64,000 bases of DNA from Chitinophaga sp. sic0106 (GCF_019219075.1 NZ_JAHUWJ010000005.1:310001-374000); one strand, 5' to 3'; positions 1-8,327 are shown, counted from the first letter of the stretch. The notes: generated from the sequence alone by a model not told the origin. Program-made: numbers and translations.

Positions 1-88
1 GCGCATTGGAAAGAATAGTGTTATCTAACGTGATACTGCCGGTAGCAGCCTGTTTTCGTAGTTGAGCTACTAAATCGTTTATTGACAT
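1..88 (-). CDS. start fragment of an unidentified protein (3' end outside window)
   Basis: An ATG at 88 on the minus strand opens a frame that stays open for 29 codons to the window edge and begins MSINDLVAQLRKQAATGSIT. It starts 30 bp downstream of the stop of the glycosyltransferase-like gene at 119-1519, so the two are probably cotranscribed. The fragment is hydrophilic with no signal peptide or membrane segment. It is too short to assign to a family. That it is a real gene is inferred from the close spacing and the clean open frame. Confidence 0.5.
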   Translation of the reverse strand, partial: MSINDLVAQLRKQAATGSITLDNTILSNA

Positions 89-118
89 AAAATGTTAATT
101 AAGTGCAGGTGGGATAAA

Positions 119-1519
119 CTATTTGTATCGGATAATTTTAAATGTGCTGAGGTCTGGTGTGATGAAGCAGTCCTGTGGTACAGCATCAAATATTTTTACC
201 CCTGTAATGAACATGGTGGTTCTGCTCAGCTGTTCAGCTGATTTGACGTAGGAAGTATATTTTGCTTCTATTGCCTGGACCTTCGCCATTCCGCCTTGTA
301 TATAGTCAAATAAGTCCTTCGGTTCTGCCGGGTTCTCTGTGGAGATTATCAAAGGGGCTCTGTGATCAGTGATATTGAGGTTGGCCGAAATGGTCTTCTT
401 CAGGCTATTGTGAATGGTGAGTCCTGGGCTGTTTTTGTCCGGTGTGGCTTTGGTTTTGAGTACTTTGACACCCCTATAGGTATAAAAAATATTGCCCGGT
501 GGATTATTGTAGGTGGCTAGTACACGTGAAAAAGTGATGTCTTCATTGGAGCCGATGAAATACGGGCTGAAACTCAGGTTATCCGGAATTTTATTGAAAT
601 TCCATAACACGGCCTGTTGTAGAAATCTCAAGGGGTCCATTGCCTGCAGGTTAATTGCTTCCTCTATTGCAAACCTGCCTTTGTAGGGCTTTCCATTGTA
701 AATTCTATCACTGAAAGCTTCATCTGGTAGCATGGTATTTTCGACAAAAAATCCCACGCCGTAATATTGGTCGTTGGTGGCAGTCTCAATTTGATTAAAA
801 CCGGGAAAGGCATCTATATGACAAACATTATCATCTAGCATCCAGATTTTTTTACACGCCAGTCCGCTATTTTTATTTTGATAATTGATATCTTTAAAAA
901 ATTGGAAAACAACATACCTGCTCATGCCAAAGCCAAGGCACAAATCAATATTAGCGTTGTTGCCATTGAAGGATCTATAGGTGTTCCATCCGATAATTGT
1001 GATGCCCAACCCATCCAGTGTTGTTTTGTAATGTTCATATTCTGACTGGTGTACAAAAAGATAAAAGTTTCTTTCGTCCTTTTTATATCGTTGAGGAAAG
1101 TAGAAGGGTACAGGTCCGTACTTGAATACCTGTGGGTCTTGTACTGTGTTGGTGTAATTGGTGGCTACCTTTATTGCATTTTGCCCGTTGGTGATAGTTG
1201 CTTTGATCCAGTCTGCACGTCCGGAGGATACAATTACAATGGGTGGCAACTTTGTTTTTTGTTCATTGGCAATGATTTCGTCATCTGTTATTCCCCGGAA
1301 ATAGATGGCTGTTAAACTAACTTTTTGTTCTTGTAGTACCTTTATGCGCTTCTGGAAAAGTGCCTGGATAGCCGGTATGTTGTTGATTTCAATAGGTGGG
1401 GGTGGTACATTTGGCCCTGCCATTGGTGCGATAGATGTTAAGGGCATGTATTTATTTCTTATCACTTCGCCACCTACCATGTATGTCGGATTGAATTTAG
1501 CTTTTACATCAGGATTCAT
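119..1519 (-). CDS. possible GT-A-type glycosyltransferase-like protein
   Basis: A 466-residue protein without signal peptide or membrane segment, so probably cytoplasmic. I do not recognise the family with certainty. It has the outline of a GT-A nucleotide-sugar transferase: a start strand with IVIVSSGR (residues 95-101), a hydrophobic strand ending in WMLDDN (226-231) that could be the metal-binding DxD-like motif, and SNEDITF (324-330) resembling the downstream acidic ED motif. The N-terminal 50 residues are proline-rich. This pattern recalls the transferase domains described near TET/JBP and GREB1 proteins, but that is a weak match from memory. It is followed 30 bp downstream by another gene that leaves the window, so it belongs to an operon continuing to the left. 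Function and substrate are unknown. Confidence 0.45.
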   Translation of the reverse strand: MNPDVKAKFNPTYMVGGEVIRNKYMPLTSIAPMAGPNVPPPPIEINNIPAIQALFQKRIKVLQEQKVSLTAIYFRGITDDEIIANEQKTKLPPIVIVSSGRADWIKATITNGQNAIKVATNYTNTVQDPQVFKYGPVPFYFPQRYKKDERNFYLFVHQSEYEHYKTTLDGLGITIIGWNTYRSFNGNNANIDLCLGFGMSRYVVFQFFKDINYQNKNSGLACKKIWMLDDNVCHIDAFPGFNQIETATNDQYYGVGFFVENTMLPDEAFSDRIYNGKPYKGRFAIEEAINLQAMDPLRFLQQAVLWNFNKIPDNLSFSPYFIGSNEDITFSRVLATYNNPPGNIFYTYRGVKVLKTKATPDKNSPGLTIHNSLKKTISANLNITDHRAPLIISTENPAEPKDLFDYIQGGMAKVQAIEAKYTSYVKSAEQLSRTTMFITGVKIFDAVPQDCFITPDLSTFKIIRYK

Positions 1520-1914
1520 AGTGATTAGTATTTATATCGGAGCAGGATAATTTGTTTGAGGGTGAAATATGTATCATAAGAGATCCGTTCCACTCGCGCA
1601 GGAATAGCACAAATAGATATAATAAGGTGCAAGGCTAGCAATCCTTGGATGAGGGATCTATTATTAGTTTTTTAGGATACGATATGTTTAATTATTGATG
1701 GTTAGAGGTACTTATAACAGACTTAAAATTTCAAGTTCGTAGTAGAACAATGGTTTTATTAAATGGTTCAATCTGTAGAAATTTTTTTTTGTATAGAGAG
1801 ATGTAGGTCAGTCCGATGCCTGGCTGTAACTAACTTTTAGGTAGCGATTAAATATATAAAGAAAGAGGCCGGCCCTGCAATGCAGGATGCCGGCCTCTTT
1901 TTGTAATCTGGCTA
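1520..1914. other. intergenic stretch upstream of the 119-1519 gene
   Basis: This 395-bp AT-rich stretch separates two minus-strand genes. It must hold the promoter of the gene starting at 1519 and the terminator of the gene ending at 1915 (listed separately at 1862-1900). No conserved open frame, RNA gene or clear promoter matching the Bacteroidota consensus was seen in it. Confidence 0.5.
1862..1900. terminator. strong hairpin terminator after the DUF4394 lipoprotein
   Basis: Perfect 12-bp arms AAAGAGGCCGGC (1862-1873) and GCCGGCCTCTTT (1889-1900). The loop itself contains a small CCTGC/GCAGG hairpin. Read on the minus strand the stem is followed by a T-rich TTTCTTTATATA tract, and on the plus strand by TTTTT. 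It lies 15 bp past the stop of the minus-strand gene at 1915-3444. Confidence 0.85.
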
Positions 1915-3444
1915 TTAGAAGCCTGGCCCGATTGTAAAACCTTTTACACTTGTAGCAAGCATGGCTCCTGCGGTAGCAGCGCCAGTAGTAAGATTGATGG
2001 TGTATACTTTTGTGACGCTGCCTACGGTTAACACCGCATATGCTGTGCCGCTGTTGCCGCCGATGTCAAATCCGTTGGTGGAGGTGGCGGTAACACCCAG
2101 CGGGCCTACGCTCACAAGTGTGCCATTGTTTGGCGGATCTTGTTTGTAAAGGCGGTTGTTCAGTGCGTCAATGTCAAAAAGCACGGTGGTGGTAGCGCCA
2201 GCCACGTTGTTAGTATATGCAGCTGCACTTATTATCGCGGTACCTGGGTTTAAGGTGACGTCTACTGCTGCAACGGTGCCATCTGTAGGGTTTAACCGCA
2301 AGTTCTGTCCGCTATTACTTACCACCCTGATACGGTCTACCGTAGGGTTAAAGTCGAAGCCAAAATCAGTGCCTGCCAGCAAGGTAGTAAATGGTGCCGC
2401 ACTCACAGCGGTGGCTACACCTGAAGCTGCGTTGATGGTGTATAGTCTGCTAGTGCTGCCCAGAGCGTACAACTGTCCGTTAACAGGTCTGAGATCTATG
2501 CCTAGTACTCCTTCTCCAGCGGCCAGGCCGGTGATAGCTTTACTCACGGGAGCTGGATTTAATGGATTAAATATTACCAACTCGTTGGTGGCGCTCACGG
2601 CATACGCTACCGGCTCTGTAGGTATGGCCACTGAAATGATGGTGTTACTAAATTCGTTTTGTAGCTTGGTGGCTTTGCCGGTGGTGGTATTGATGCTGTA
2701 TAGATTAGTTTTTCCACCTGTTTTTAATGCGGCGATGGCGACAGTGCCATCAGGGTTGATATCAAAATCACCGGCCTGTTCAATATCTATTCCCAGGCTG
2801 CCCACTTCTACCAGTTTGCCATCATTGGGAGGATCTTGTTTGTAGAGTTTGTCGGTGGTAACGTCTATCACAAATAGCACGGTGGTGGCGGCACCTGCTC
2901 GGTTCATCGTGTAGGCGGCAGCGGTAACGTTAGGGCTGGTGACGCCGTTTAAGTTGGCGTCTGTGGCCGCGATACCGCCGGTTTCAGGATTGAGCCGGAG
3001 GTTTTGACCAGTGGAGGTAACCATGCGAATGCGGTCTACTGTAGGGTTGAAATCTACCCCTATGGCAGTGCCGCTGATGGCGGGTGTGAAAGCGGTTGTG
3101 CCAATGGCCCTTGCAGCGCCGCTTTGCGTGTTGAGCACGTAGATACGGCTACTGCTGCCTATACCATAGAGCTGACCGGTGGCAGGCCGAAAGTCAATGC
3201 CTAACAGTGTTTCACCAGCTTGCAATCCGGTAATAGCAGTTTGACTGATCACAACAGCGGGATTTTTGGCGTTTACATTCAGCAACATATTAGTGTTGGT
3301 GAGTGCGTACAAACTGAGGTCCGGCCCGGTGATGCCATTGTCTACTTTGTTGTCGTCATCTTTATGGCAGGAGGCCGTGAGGAGTAATGTCAGCAGTGCA
3401 TACGCCACAGTAGTGCGGTACGAAAAATAGGTTAGTAATTTCAT
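1915..3444 (-). CDS. lipoprotein with two tandem DUF4394 domains
   Basis: A 509-residue exported lipoprotein. The N-terminus (YALLTLLLTASC) is a signal peptide with a lipobox cysteine, followed by a charged HKDDDN linker. Two homologous halves follow, about residues 45-270 and 280-505. Each carries the series GLQAGE/GLAAGE, LLGIDFRP or LGIDLRP, G-LY-LGS, DFNPTVDRIR, GQNLRLNP and LYKQDPPN typical of DUF4394, a beta-propeller-like family of unknown role. Two copies in one chain could complete a propeller. The gene stands alone with its own terminator. Its function is unknown; a surface or periplasmic binding role is only a guess from the lipobox and fold. Confidence 0.85.
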   Translation of the reverse strand: MKLLTYFSYRTTVAYALLTLLLTASCHKDDDNKVDNGITGPDLSLYALTNTNMLLNVNAKNPAVVISQTAITGLQAGETLLGIDFRPATGQLYGIGSSSRIYVLNTQSGAARAIGTTAFTPAISGTAIGVDFNPTVDRIRMVTSTGQNLRLNPETGGIAATDANLNGVTSPNVTAAAYTMNRAGAATTVLFVIDVTTDKLYKQDPPNDGKLVEVGSLGIDIEQAGDFDINPDGTVAIAALKTGGKTNLYSINTTTGKATKLQNEFSNTIISVAIPTEPVAYAVSATNELVIFNPLNPAPVSKAITGLAAGEGVLGIDLRPVNGQLYALGSTSRLYTINAASGVATAVSAAPFTTLLAGTDFGFDFNPTVDRIRVVSNSGQNLRLNPTDGTVAAVDVTLNPGTAIISAAAYTNNVAGATTTVLFDIDALNNRLYKQDPPNNGTLVSVGPLGVTATSTNGFDIGGNSGTAYAVLTVGSVTKVYTINLTTGAATAGAMLATSVKGFTIGPGF

Positions 3445-3792
3445 TTAGATAAAATTTAGAGATTAATTTTGAAATGCTGCCAGCCAGGTCTTTTGTCATT
3501 CATTGACATACCTCCACTGTGCAGTACAGATATGGCCTTTTGGTGGTCATACTTCCCAAGAAAAACAATGATTTGCATCTACCTACGTGAAATCGCAAAA
3601 ACTGGTTTTACTGCATGCAAAATGATGCGCGAAGGCGGCCCTTGACATGCAGGAGAAAATGATGTTGGCACATGCAAATAAAAGGGGGAGCAATAAACGT
3701 ATGGGGTTAACAGACCTGTAATTGTTGCTTGTATTGGAGCTGGCGTAGCACTTCCATCGCCTTAGGTTGCACAGTCGGGGTGGAGCCCCGAT
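3445..3792. other. intergenic stretch between the DUF4394 and EthD-like genes
   Basis: This 348-bp stretch lies between two minus-strand genes. It should contain the promoter of the lipoprotein gene starting at 3444. A short TCGGGG/CCCCGA hairpin at 3775-3791 sits just after the EthD-like stop at 3793, but it lacks a T-tract on the transcribed strand. Nothing else was recognised. Confidence 0.5.
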
Positions 3793-4215
3793 TTATTTCA
3801 CCACTTCACTCACAAGAATAACAGGTGCAATATTAGTGTAATTTGCAAAATCAGCACGAATCGCATCTCTGTTTGGAGCAATGGCTGCCTGGTATTCTTT
3901 CAAACTTTTTACATAAAAGATGCCTATCGCCATATAAGGTAATGGCTGGTTAGGGATACCGCTCGACAACCCTTTTTCAATCGTATATTTAACCAGGTTG
4001 GACCCTAAATAACCTGCCACCATGGGCATGTGTTTCGTTTCATAATACTCCATGTTGAAGGTTTTACCCTCAGCATAAGGGTACATTACTGAAACCTTTA
4101 TTAAGCCTTTGTCAGTGATGGCGCTTTGAGTGGATTTTTCTGATTCTTTTTTCTGACCAAATGCAACGAGACTGCTACTCATAAACAAAAACGATAATAA
4201 TAGAGCGGACTTCAT
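3793..4215 (-). CDS. secreted EthD-domain protein
   Basis: A 140-residue protein with a signal peptide (MKSALLLSFLFMSSSLVAFG). The rest matches the EthD dimeric alpha/beta-barrel (ferredoxin-like) family: IKVSVMYPYAEGKTFNMEYY followed by KHMPMV and LKEYQAAI. EthD proteins are small dimeric barrels, one of which is needed for ethyl tert-butyl ether degradation; their general biochemical role is unclear. An exported form is somewhat unusual. It is divergent from the arsenic operon, sharing the 4216-4332 intergenic region, but nothing shows a link to arsenic. Confidence 0.8.
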   Translation of the reverse strand: MKSALLLSFLFMSSSLVAFGQKKESEKSTQSAITDKGLIKVSVMYPYAEGKTFNMEYYETKHMPMVAGYLGSNLVKYTIEKGLSSGIPNQPLPYMAIGIFYVKSLKEYQAAIAPNRDAIRADFANYTNIAPVILVSEVVK

Positions 4216-4278
4216 GGATAAAAAGTTTTATATAACAAGATATAAAAAATTGTAATGAAGAACAAAAATTACAGGATG

Positions 4279-4310
4279 TTTGGATTGTTATGAGGTTTAT
4301 CGTAATATTG
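4279..4310 (+). promoter_or_regulatory. candidate promoter of the ars operon
   Basis: TTTG at 4279-4282 and TAATATTG at 4303-4310 are separated by 20 bp. This fits the Bacteroidota primary-sigma pattern TTTG-N19-21-TAnnTTTG with one mismatch in the -7 box. The -7 box lies inside the ArsR palindrome at 4299-4314, a typical arrangement for repression by steric block. Confidence 0.6.
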
Positions 4311-4314
4311 CGAT
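4299..4314. promoter_or_regulatory. ArsR operator 1
   Basis: ATCGTAATATTGCGAT is an imperfect palindrome with a single mismatched pair. It sits 18 bp before the arsR start and covers the -7 box. A near-identical palindrome recurs at 4682-4697. ArsR-family repressors bind such AT-rich dyads and leave on binding arsenite. Confidence 0.7.
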
Positions 4315-4332
4315 GTAATATGTGTTGAAACT

Positions 4333-4662
4333 ATGGGCATCACCAAAACAGAATTATTTACCAAACAGCAAAATGACATAGCCGCCATGGGCAAAGCCAT
4401 CGCGCATCCTGCCCGTATTGCCATCCTGCAATACCTGGTTAAAAAGAATGCCTGCGTCTGCGGGGATCTGGTCGACGAATTAGGACTGGCACAGGCAACC
4501 ACTTCACAACACCTGAAAGAGCTGAAAACTGCTGGTATTATCCAGGGATCTATCGAAGGGGCCAGTGTGTGTTACTGCATTAATCCCAGAGTCTGGAAGC
4601 AGTACAAAGAACTGTTTAACGCGTTCTTTAAAGACGTAGACCCGCAAGGTAACTGCTGCTAA
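4333..4662 (+). CDS. arsR: ArsR-family arsenite-responsive repressor
   Basis: A 109-residue winged-helix regulator of the ArsR/SmtB family. It has IAHPARIAILQYLV, the recognition helix region AQATTSQHLKELKTAG and a C-terminal wing. The CVCGDLV segment, with two cysteines at the start of the recognition-helix unit, matches the classical arsenite/antimonite sensing motif. A further Cys pair closes the protein (GNCC). It heads the operon arsR-arsM-acr3-arsC and is probably autoregulated through the dyad at 4299-4314. Identity is strong from family features and neighbours. Confidence 0.93.
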   Translation: MGITKTELFTKQQNDIAAMGKAIAHPARIAILQYLVKKNACVCGDLVDELGLAQATTSQHLKELKTAGIIQGSIEGASVCYCINPRVWKQYKELFNAFFKDVDPQGNCC

Positions 4663-4681
4663 AAAATTTTTACTACTATTA

Positions 4682-4697
4682 ATCGCAATATTGCAAT
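4682..4697. promoter_or_regulatory. ArsR operator 2, between arsR and arsM
   Basis: ATCGCAATATTGCAAT is a palindrome with one mismatched pair. It differs from operator 1 at only two positions (shared core ATCGnAATATTGCnAT). It lies 22 bp before the arsM ATG at 4720, suggesting either an internal regulated promoter or a secondary repressor site. Confidence 0.65.
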
Positions 4698-4719
4698 AAT
4701 ACAATTGAATTTAAGCATT

Positions 4720-5553
4720 ATGAGTACTGACGAACAAAAGAAAGAACTGGTAAAGCAGAAATACAGTGAAATTGCTTTACAGGATAAATCCACGAACGCA
4801 GCCTCCTGTTGTGGCTCCGGTTGTTGCTCTACCGAAGTTTATAATATCATGACCGATGATTACACGACACTGGAAGGTTACAACCCGGATGCCGACCTGG
4901 CACTGGGATGCGGACTTCCTACACAGTTTGCGAAAATCAAAATAGGAGATACGGTCATTGACCTTGGCTCGGGTGCAGGTAACGACTGCTTCATTGCCAG
5001 ACACGAAACCGGCGAATCCGGTAAAGTGATTGGCATTGATTTTACCCCTGCTATGATCAACAAAGCCCGTGAGAACGCTGAAAAGCTGAACTACAATAAC
5101 GTTGAATTCCGGCAGGGCGATATCGAAAAGATGCCGGTTACTGCAAATGTCGCAGATGTAGTAGTAAGCAATTGTGTCCTGAACCTGGTACCTGATAAAG
5201 ACGCTGTAATGAAAGAAATCTTCCGTGTACTCAAACCAGGTGGTCACTTCAGCATCTCTGACATTGTGCTGCAGGGAGAATTGCCGGCTACCATCCAGCA
5301 AGCGGCTGAAATGTATGCCGGCTGCGTTTCCGGCGCCATTCAGAAACAGGAATATCTTAACCTGATTGAAAATAACGGATTTCAAAATACCACCATCCAG
5401 AAGGAAAAAACCATCGTGATCCCGGATGATATTCTGACCAATTACCTCAACGCTGAGGAATTAGCAGCCTTCCGGGCAAGTAATACCGGTATTTACAGCG
5501 TTACGGTATACGCAGAGAAACCAGCGGCATGTTGCCCTCCGGGTTGCTGCTAA
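4720..5553 (+). CDS. arsM: arsenite S-adenosylmethyltransferase
   Basis: A 277-residue class I methyltransferase that methylates arsenite to mono-, di- and trimethylated arsenicals using SAM. The SAM motif DLGSGAGND is at residues 81-89, with IDFTPAM and DIEKMPV following. ArsM-type arsenic-binding cysteines appear in LGCGLP (Cys64), SNCVLNL and YAGCVSGA. Extra cysteine clusters flank the enzyme: SCCGSGCC near residue 30 and ACCPPGCC at the C-terminus. The ATG at 4720 is chosen; an in-frame TTG at 4705 is less likely. It sits between arsR and acr3, which fits arsenite detoxification by both methylation and efflux. Confidence 0.93.
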   Translation: MSTDEQKKELVKQKYSEIALQDKSTNAASCCGSGCCSTEVYNIMTDDYTTLEGYNPDADLALGCGLPTQFAKIKIGDTVIDLGSGAGNDCFIARHETGESGKVIGIDFTPAMINKARENAEKLNYNNVEFRQGDIEKMPVTANVADVVVSNCVLNLVPDKDAVMKEIFRVLKPGGHFSISDIVLQGELPATIQQAAEMYAGCVSGAIQKQEYLNLIENNGFQNTTIQKEKTIVIPDDILTNYLNAEELAAFRASNTGIYSVTVYAEKPAACCPPGCC

Positions 5554-5632
5554 CCAGATATTATTAGCGCCCCTGGCGATATTTCAGCCACGGTAGCTGT
5601 TTCGCCGGCACCCAAACTATTATTTATACACT

Positions 5633-6694
5633 ATGCAAAATTGCAATCCTGCTCAACGTAAGCAATTGCGCTTCTTAGACCGTTACCTGACGCTGTGGAT
5701 ATTTCTGGCAATGGCCATAGGTATCGGCATAGGATATTTCTTCCCATCCTCGTCCACTCTTATTAATTCATTTTCTACGGGCACCACCAACCTCCCGTTG
5801 GCGATCGGATTAATACTGATGATGTACCCTCCGCTGGCAAAGGTGAAGTATGAAAACATGGGTGAGGTATTCCGAAATACGAAGGTATTAACGGCATCAC
5901 TGGTACTCAACTGGATAATCGGCCCCGTGCTAATGTTTGCCTTGGCAGTTCTATTCCTGCATGGATACCCGGAATACATGACTGGACTGATCCTTATCGG
6001 CTTGGCCAGGTGTATTGCAATGGTGATCGTATGGAACGAACTGGCAGATGGTAACCGCGAATATGCAGCCGGACTCGTAGCCTTGAACAGTGTATTTCAG
6101 GTATTGCTATATAGCGTATACGCCTATATCTTTATCACCTGGCTGCCAACACTATTTGGCATGAAAGGAATTACGGTGGAAGTCTCCATCGGGGAGATTG
6201 CTAAAAGCGTAGCCATTTACCTGGGAATTCCTTTTGCAGCCGGTATTGTCAGCCGCTATGGCCTCATAGCACTTAAAGGAAAAGAGTGGTTTGAAAATAA
6301 ATTTCTTCCTTTTATATCTCCTATAACACTGATAGCATTGCTTTTTACAATCGTAGTGATGTTCAGCCTTAAAGGTGAGCTGATCGTGCAGATACCATTC
6401 GATGTAATCAGAATAGCCATTCCGCTGGTCATTTACTTTGCAATCATGTTCCTGGTTAGTTTCCTGTTAGGAAAAGCACTGGGTGCGGACTACTCCCGTA
6501 ACGCGGCCATCGCCTTTACAGCTGCCGGCAATAACTTTGAACTTGCTATTGCCGTGGCCATCGGTGTTTTTGGTATCAATTCCGGTCAGGCTTTCGTGGG
6601 AGTAATAGGCCCGCTGGTTGAAGTTCCCGCACTCATTGCCCTGGTGAACGTGGCATTCTGGTTGAAAGGGAAATTATACAGGGAGCCATCCTAA
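5633..6694 (+). CDS. acr3: Acr3-type arsenite efflux permease
   Basis: A 353-residue inner-membrane transporter with about ten hydrophobic segments. It carries the Acr3 hallmarks: [20 protein letters not shown] with the conserved membrane cysteine, [16 protein letters not shown], and [20 protein letters not shown] near the C-terminus. It exports As(III) using the proton motive force. It lies 79 bp after arsM and 23 bp before arsC in the same direction. The arsB symbol is often used for this family too, but the sequence is Acr3, not the unrelated ArsB type. Confidence 0.95.
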   Translation: MQNCNPAQRKQLRFLDRYLTLWIFLAMAIGIGIGYFFPSSSTLINSFSTGTTNLPLAIGLILMMYPPLAKVKYENMGEVFRNTKVLTASLVLNWIIGPVLMFALAVLFLHGYPEYMTGLILIGLARCIAMVIVWNELADGNREYAAGLVALNSVFQVLLYSVYAYIFITWLPTLFGMKGITVEVSIGEIAKSVAIYLGIPFAAGIVSRYGLIALKGKEWFENKFLPFISPITLIALLFTIVVMFSLKGELIVQIPFDVIRIAIPLVIYFAIMFLVSFLLGKALGADYSRNAAIAFTAAGNNFELAIAVAIGVFGINSGQAFVGVIGPLVEVPALIALVNVAFWLKGKLYREPS

Positions 6695-6717
6695 CCATCA
6701 ATAATCAAAATCTTATC

Positions 6718-7131
6718 ATGAAAAAGGTATTAGTACTCTGTACCGGCAATAGCTGCCGCAGCCAGATAGCCGAAGGTTATTTAAGATATTTCGCCGGAGA
6801 TAAAGCAGAAATTTATAGTGCCGGGGTTGAAACACATGGGGTAAACCCAAGAGCTGTTGCTACAATGGCTGAAGACGGTATCGATATATCTAACCATACT
6901 TCCAATAACATTACTGAATATAGTCACATTCCTTTTGATTTCGTGATCACCGTGTGTGACAATGCAAAGGAAAGATGTCCTTTTTTTCCAACCACCGCAC
7001 AGAAATTCCATGAAAACTTTCCTGATCCGGCAAAGGTTACCGGCACAGAGGAAGAAATTATGCAGCAGTTCAGGCAGGTACGGGAGATTATAAAAGATTA
7101 TACAAAATCATTTGTACTTAATAATCTGTAA
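6718..7131 (+). CDS. arsC: thioredoxin-coupled arsenate reductase
   Basis: A 137-residue low-molecular-weight-phosphatase-fold ArsC that reduces arsenate to arsenite. The P-loop CTGNSCRS starts at Cys8, and the resolving pair Cys80 and Cys87 lies in VCDNAKERCPFF. The Cys8/Cys80/Cys87 spacing is the same as Cys10/Cys82/Cys89 of the thioredoxin-dependent plasmid pI258 enzyme. FPDPAKV supplies the general-acid aspartate (Asp103). It is the last gene of the ars operon and feeds arsenite to both ArsM and Acr3. Confidence 0.95.
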   Translation: MKKVLVLCTGNSCRSQIAEGYLRYFAGDKAEIYSAGVETHGVNPRAVATMAEDGIDISNHTSNNITEYSHIPFDFVITVCDNAKERCPFFPTTAQKFHENFPDPAKVTGTEEEIMQQFRQVREIIKDYTKSFVLNNL

Positions 7132-7251
7132 TGCAGTTAATAGGTGTTTCAGCATTAATAATTATTGTGGGGCCAACGGTGGGAATTCTATTCAGCCGCC
7201 GTTGTGTCACACTCTTCAACAGCTGGAATTCTGTTCGACAGCAGACAACAC

Positions 7252-7608
7252 TCAACCCTTCCCCGTAATCCGCTTCTTATGCCTGGACCCCCATTCGCCT
7301 AACACCACTATCATGGGTTTCAATGTCTTCGCATAATCAGTAGGCAGGTATTCCACGATAACCGGCGTCTGGTCCGCCTTTACCACCCTTTGCACCAACC
7401 CGTTCAACTCCAAAGACTTCAGTTCTGTTGATAATACCCTTGCAGAAATGCCCTTAATGGCACGTTGCAATTCGTTAAACCTGTTGTACCCCGTCATCAG
7501 GGCAATAATAATACGGAGCTTCCATTTGCCGCCAAGTACATACATGGCATCCTCCACGGCCGATAACTGAGCTGCACATTTTGAGGCTTGTAATGCTGGT
7601 ATTTCCAT
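7252..7608 (-). CDS. HxlR-family regulator, divergent from azoreductase
   Basis: A 118-residue MarR-like winged-helix protein of the HxlR family. It has VLGGKWKLRIIIALMTGYNRFNEL, then GISARVLSTELKSLELNGLVQR, the usual helix-turn-helix and wing. A single cysteine at position 11 (SKC) precedes the DNA-binding core, as in redox or electrophile-sensing HxlR/YodB regulators. It is divergent from the azoreductase gene, and the repeats at 7633-7669 between them are probably its operator. By analogy with YodB-AzoR it likely represses the azoreductase and responds to quinones or diamide; this is inference. Confidence 0.88.
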   Translation of the reverse strand: MEIPALQASKCAAQLSAVEDAMYVLGGKWKLRIIIALMTGYNRFNELQRAIKGISARVLSTELKSLELNGLVQRVVKADQTPVIVEYLPTDYAKTLKPMIVVLGEWGSRHKKRITGKG

Positions 7609-7632
7609 CTTTTTTATGAATTAAATAACCTG

Positions 7633-7669
7633 AAGGTTACTACTAACCTTTAGTATACTACTAACCTTT
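7633..7669. promoter_or_regulatory. candidate HxlR operator
   Basis: AAGGTTActacTAACCTT (7633-7650) is a perfect 7-bp-arm dyad. The 14-mer TACTACTAACCTTT occurs at 7638-7651 and again at 7656-7669, an 18-bp period. The block sits between the two divergent starts. Confidence 0.6.
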
Positions 7670-7714
7670 TATTAGCGAATGTACCTAATTTTGAGCCATC
7701 AAACAGCAAAAAAC

Positions 7715-8323
7715 ATGAAAAGAATATTGCACATCATTTCAAGCCCGAGAACAGCTCACTCAGCCAGCCGGAAATTAGGTAATGCTATCGTGGAAAAACT
7801 AAAAGCAAAATATCCCGGCAGTATAGTTACGGTGAGGGACCTGGCAAAAGAGCCGCTTCCACACCTGGACGAAGCACACATCGTTTCTTTTTTTACACCT
7901 GCTGAAAACAGAACAGCGGAGCAGTCAGCTACTATCAGGTATTCGGAAGAAGCTGTCAAAGAACTACTGGATGCGGATACCCTGGTAATAGAAGCACCCA
8001 TGTATAACTTTACCATTACCTCAACCCTGAAAGCTTACTTCGACCATATTACCAGAGCCGGTATTACGTTTAAGCCCAGAGGTCAAGGGCTCCTTCCCGA
8101 AGGATTGCTAACTGATAAAGAAGCCTATATCGCTACCAGCTCCGGTGGAATTTATTCGGAAGGAGACCTGAAAAGCTATGACTTCGCAGAACCCTATGTA
8201 CGCTCTTTTCTTTCAGTGATAGGCATCCGCGTCGCAGGCGTATTCAGGGCGGAAGGCCAGTCCCTTGTAGGACCGGAAGCAGCGCTGGAAACCGGGATTA
8301 AAAGCATAGCAACCTGGGAATAA
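7715..8323 (+). CDS. azoR: FMN-dependent NADH-azoreductase / quinone reductase
   Basis: A 203-residue flavodoxin-fold reductase. It begins KRILHIISSPR with the phosphate-binding SPRTAHSASRKLG loop, has APMYNFTITSTLKAYFDHI (the AzoR APMYNF signature) and ATSSGGIYSEG. Such enzymes reduce quinones and azo compounds with NADH by two-electron transfer. The ATG at 7715 is preferred over one at 7679 because the extra 12 residues precede the conserved first strand and overlap the operator region. The divergent HxlR gene is its likely regulator. It ends 4 bp before the convergent CocE-like gene. Confidence 0.92.
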   Translation: MKRILHIISSPRTAHSASRKLGNAIVEKLKAKYPGSIVTVRDLAKEPLPHLDEAHIVSFFTPAENRTAEQSATIRYSEEAVKELLDADTLVIEAPMYNFTITSTLKAYFDHITRAGITFKPRGQGLLPEGLLTDKEAYIATSSGGIYSEGDLKSYDFAEPYVRSFLSVIGIRVAGVFRAEGQSLVGPEAALETGIKSIATWE

Positions 8324-8327
8324 GCCT

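Noticed and set aside
2156..2845. Long plus-strand open frame opposite the DUF4394 gene
   Set aside because: It is the antisense shadow of a repetitive coding region, with Val/Thr/Pro/Ser-biased sequence and no domain.
3775..3791. Hairpin after the EthD-like gene as a terminator
   Set aside because: Six-bp stem with no T-tract on the minus strand.
4777..5385. Minus-strand frame of 202 codons opposite arsM
   Set aside because: Lies wholly inside arsM, whose motifs and operon position are certain.
7112..7336. Short plus-strand frame after arsC
   Set aside because: Overlaps arsC and the HxlR gene end, with no start signal or domain.
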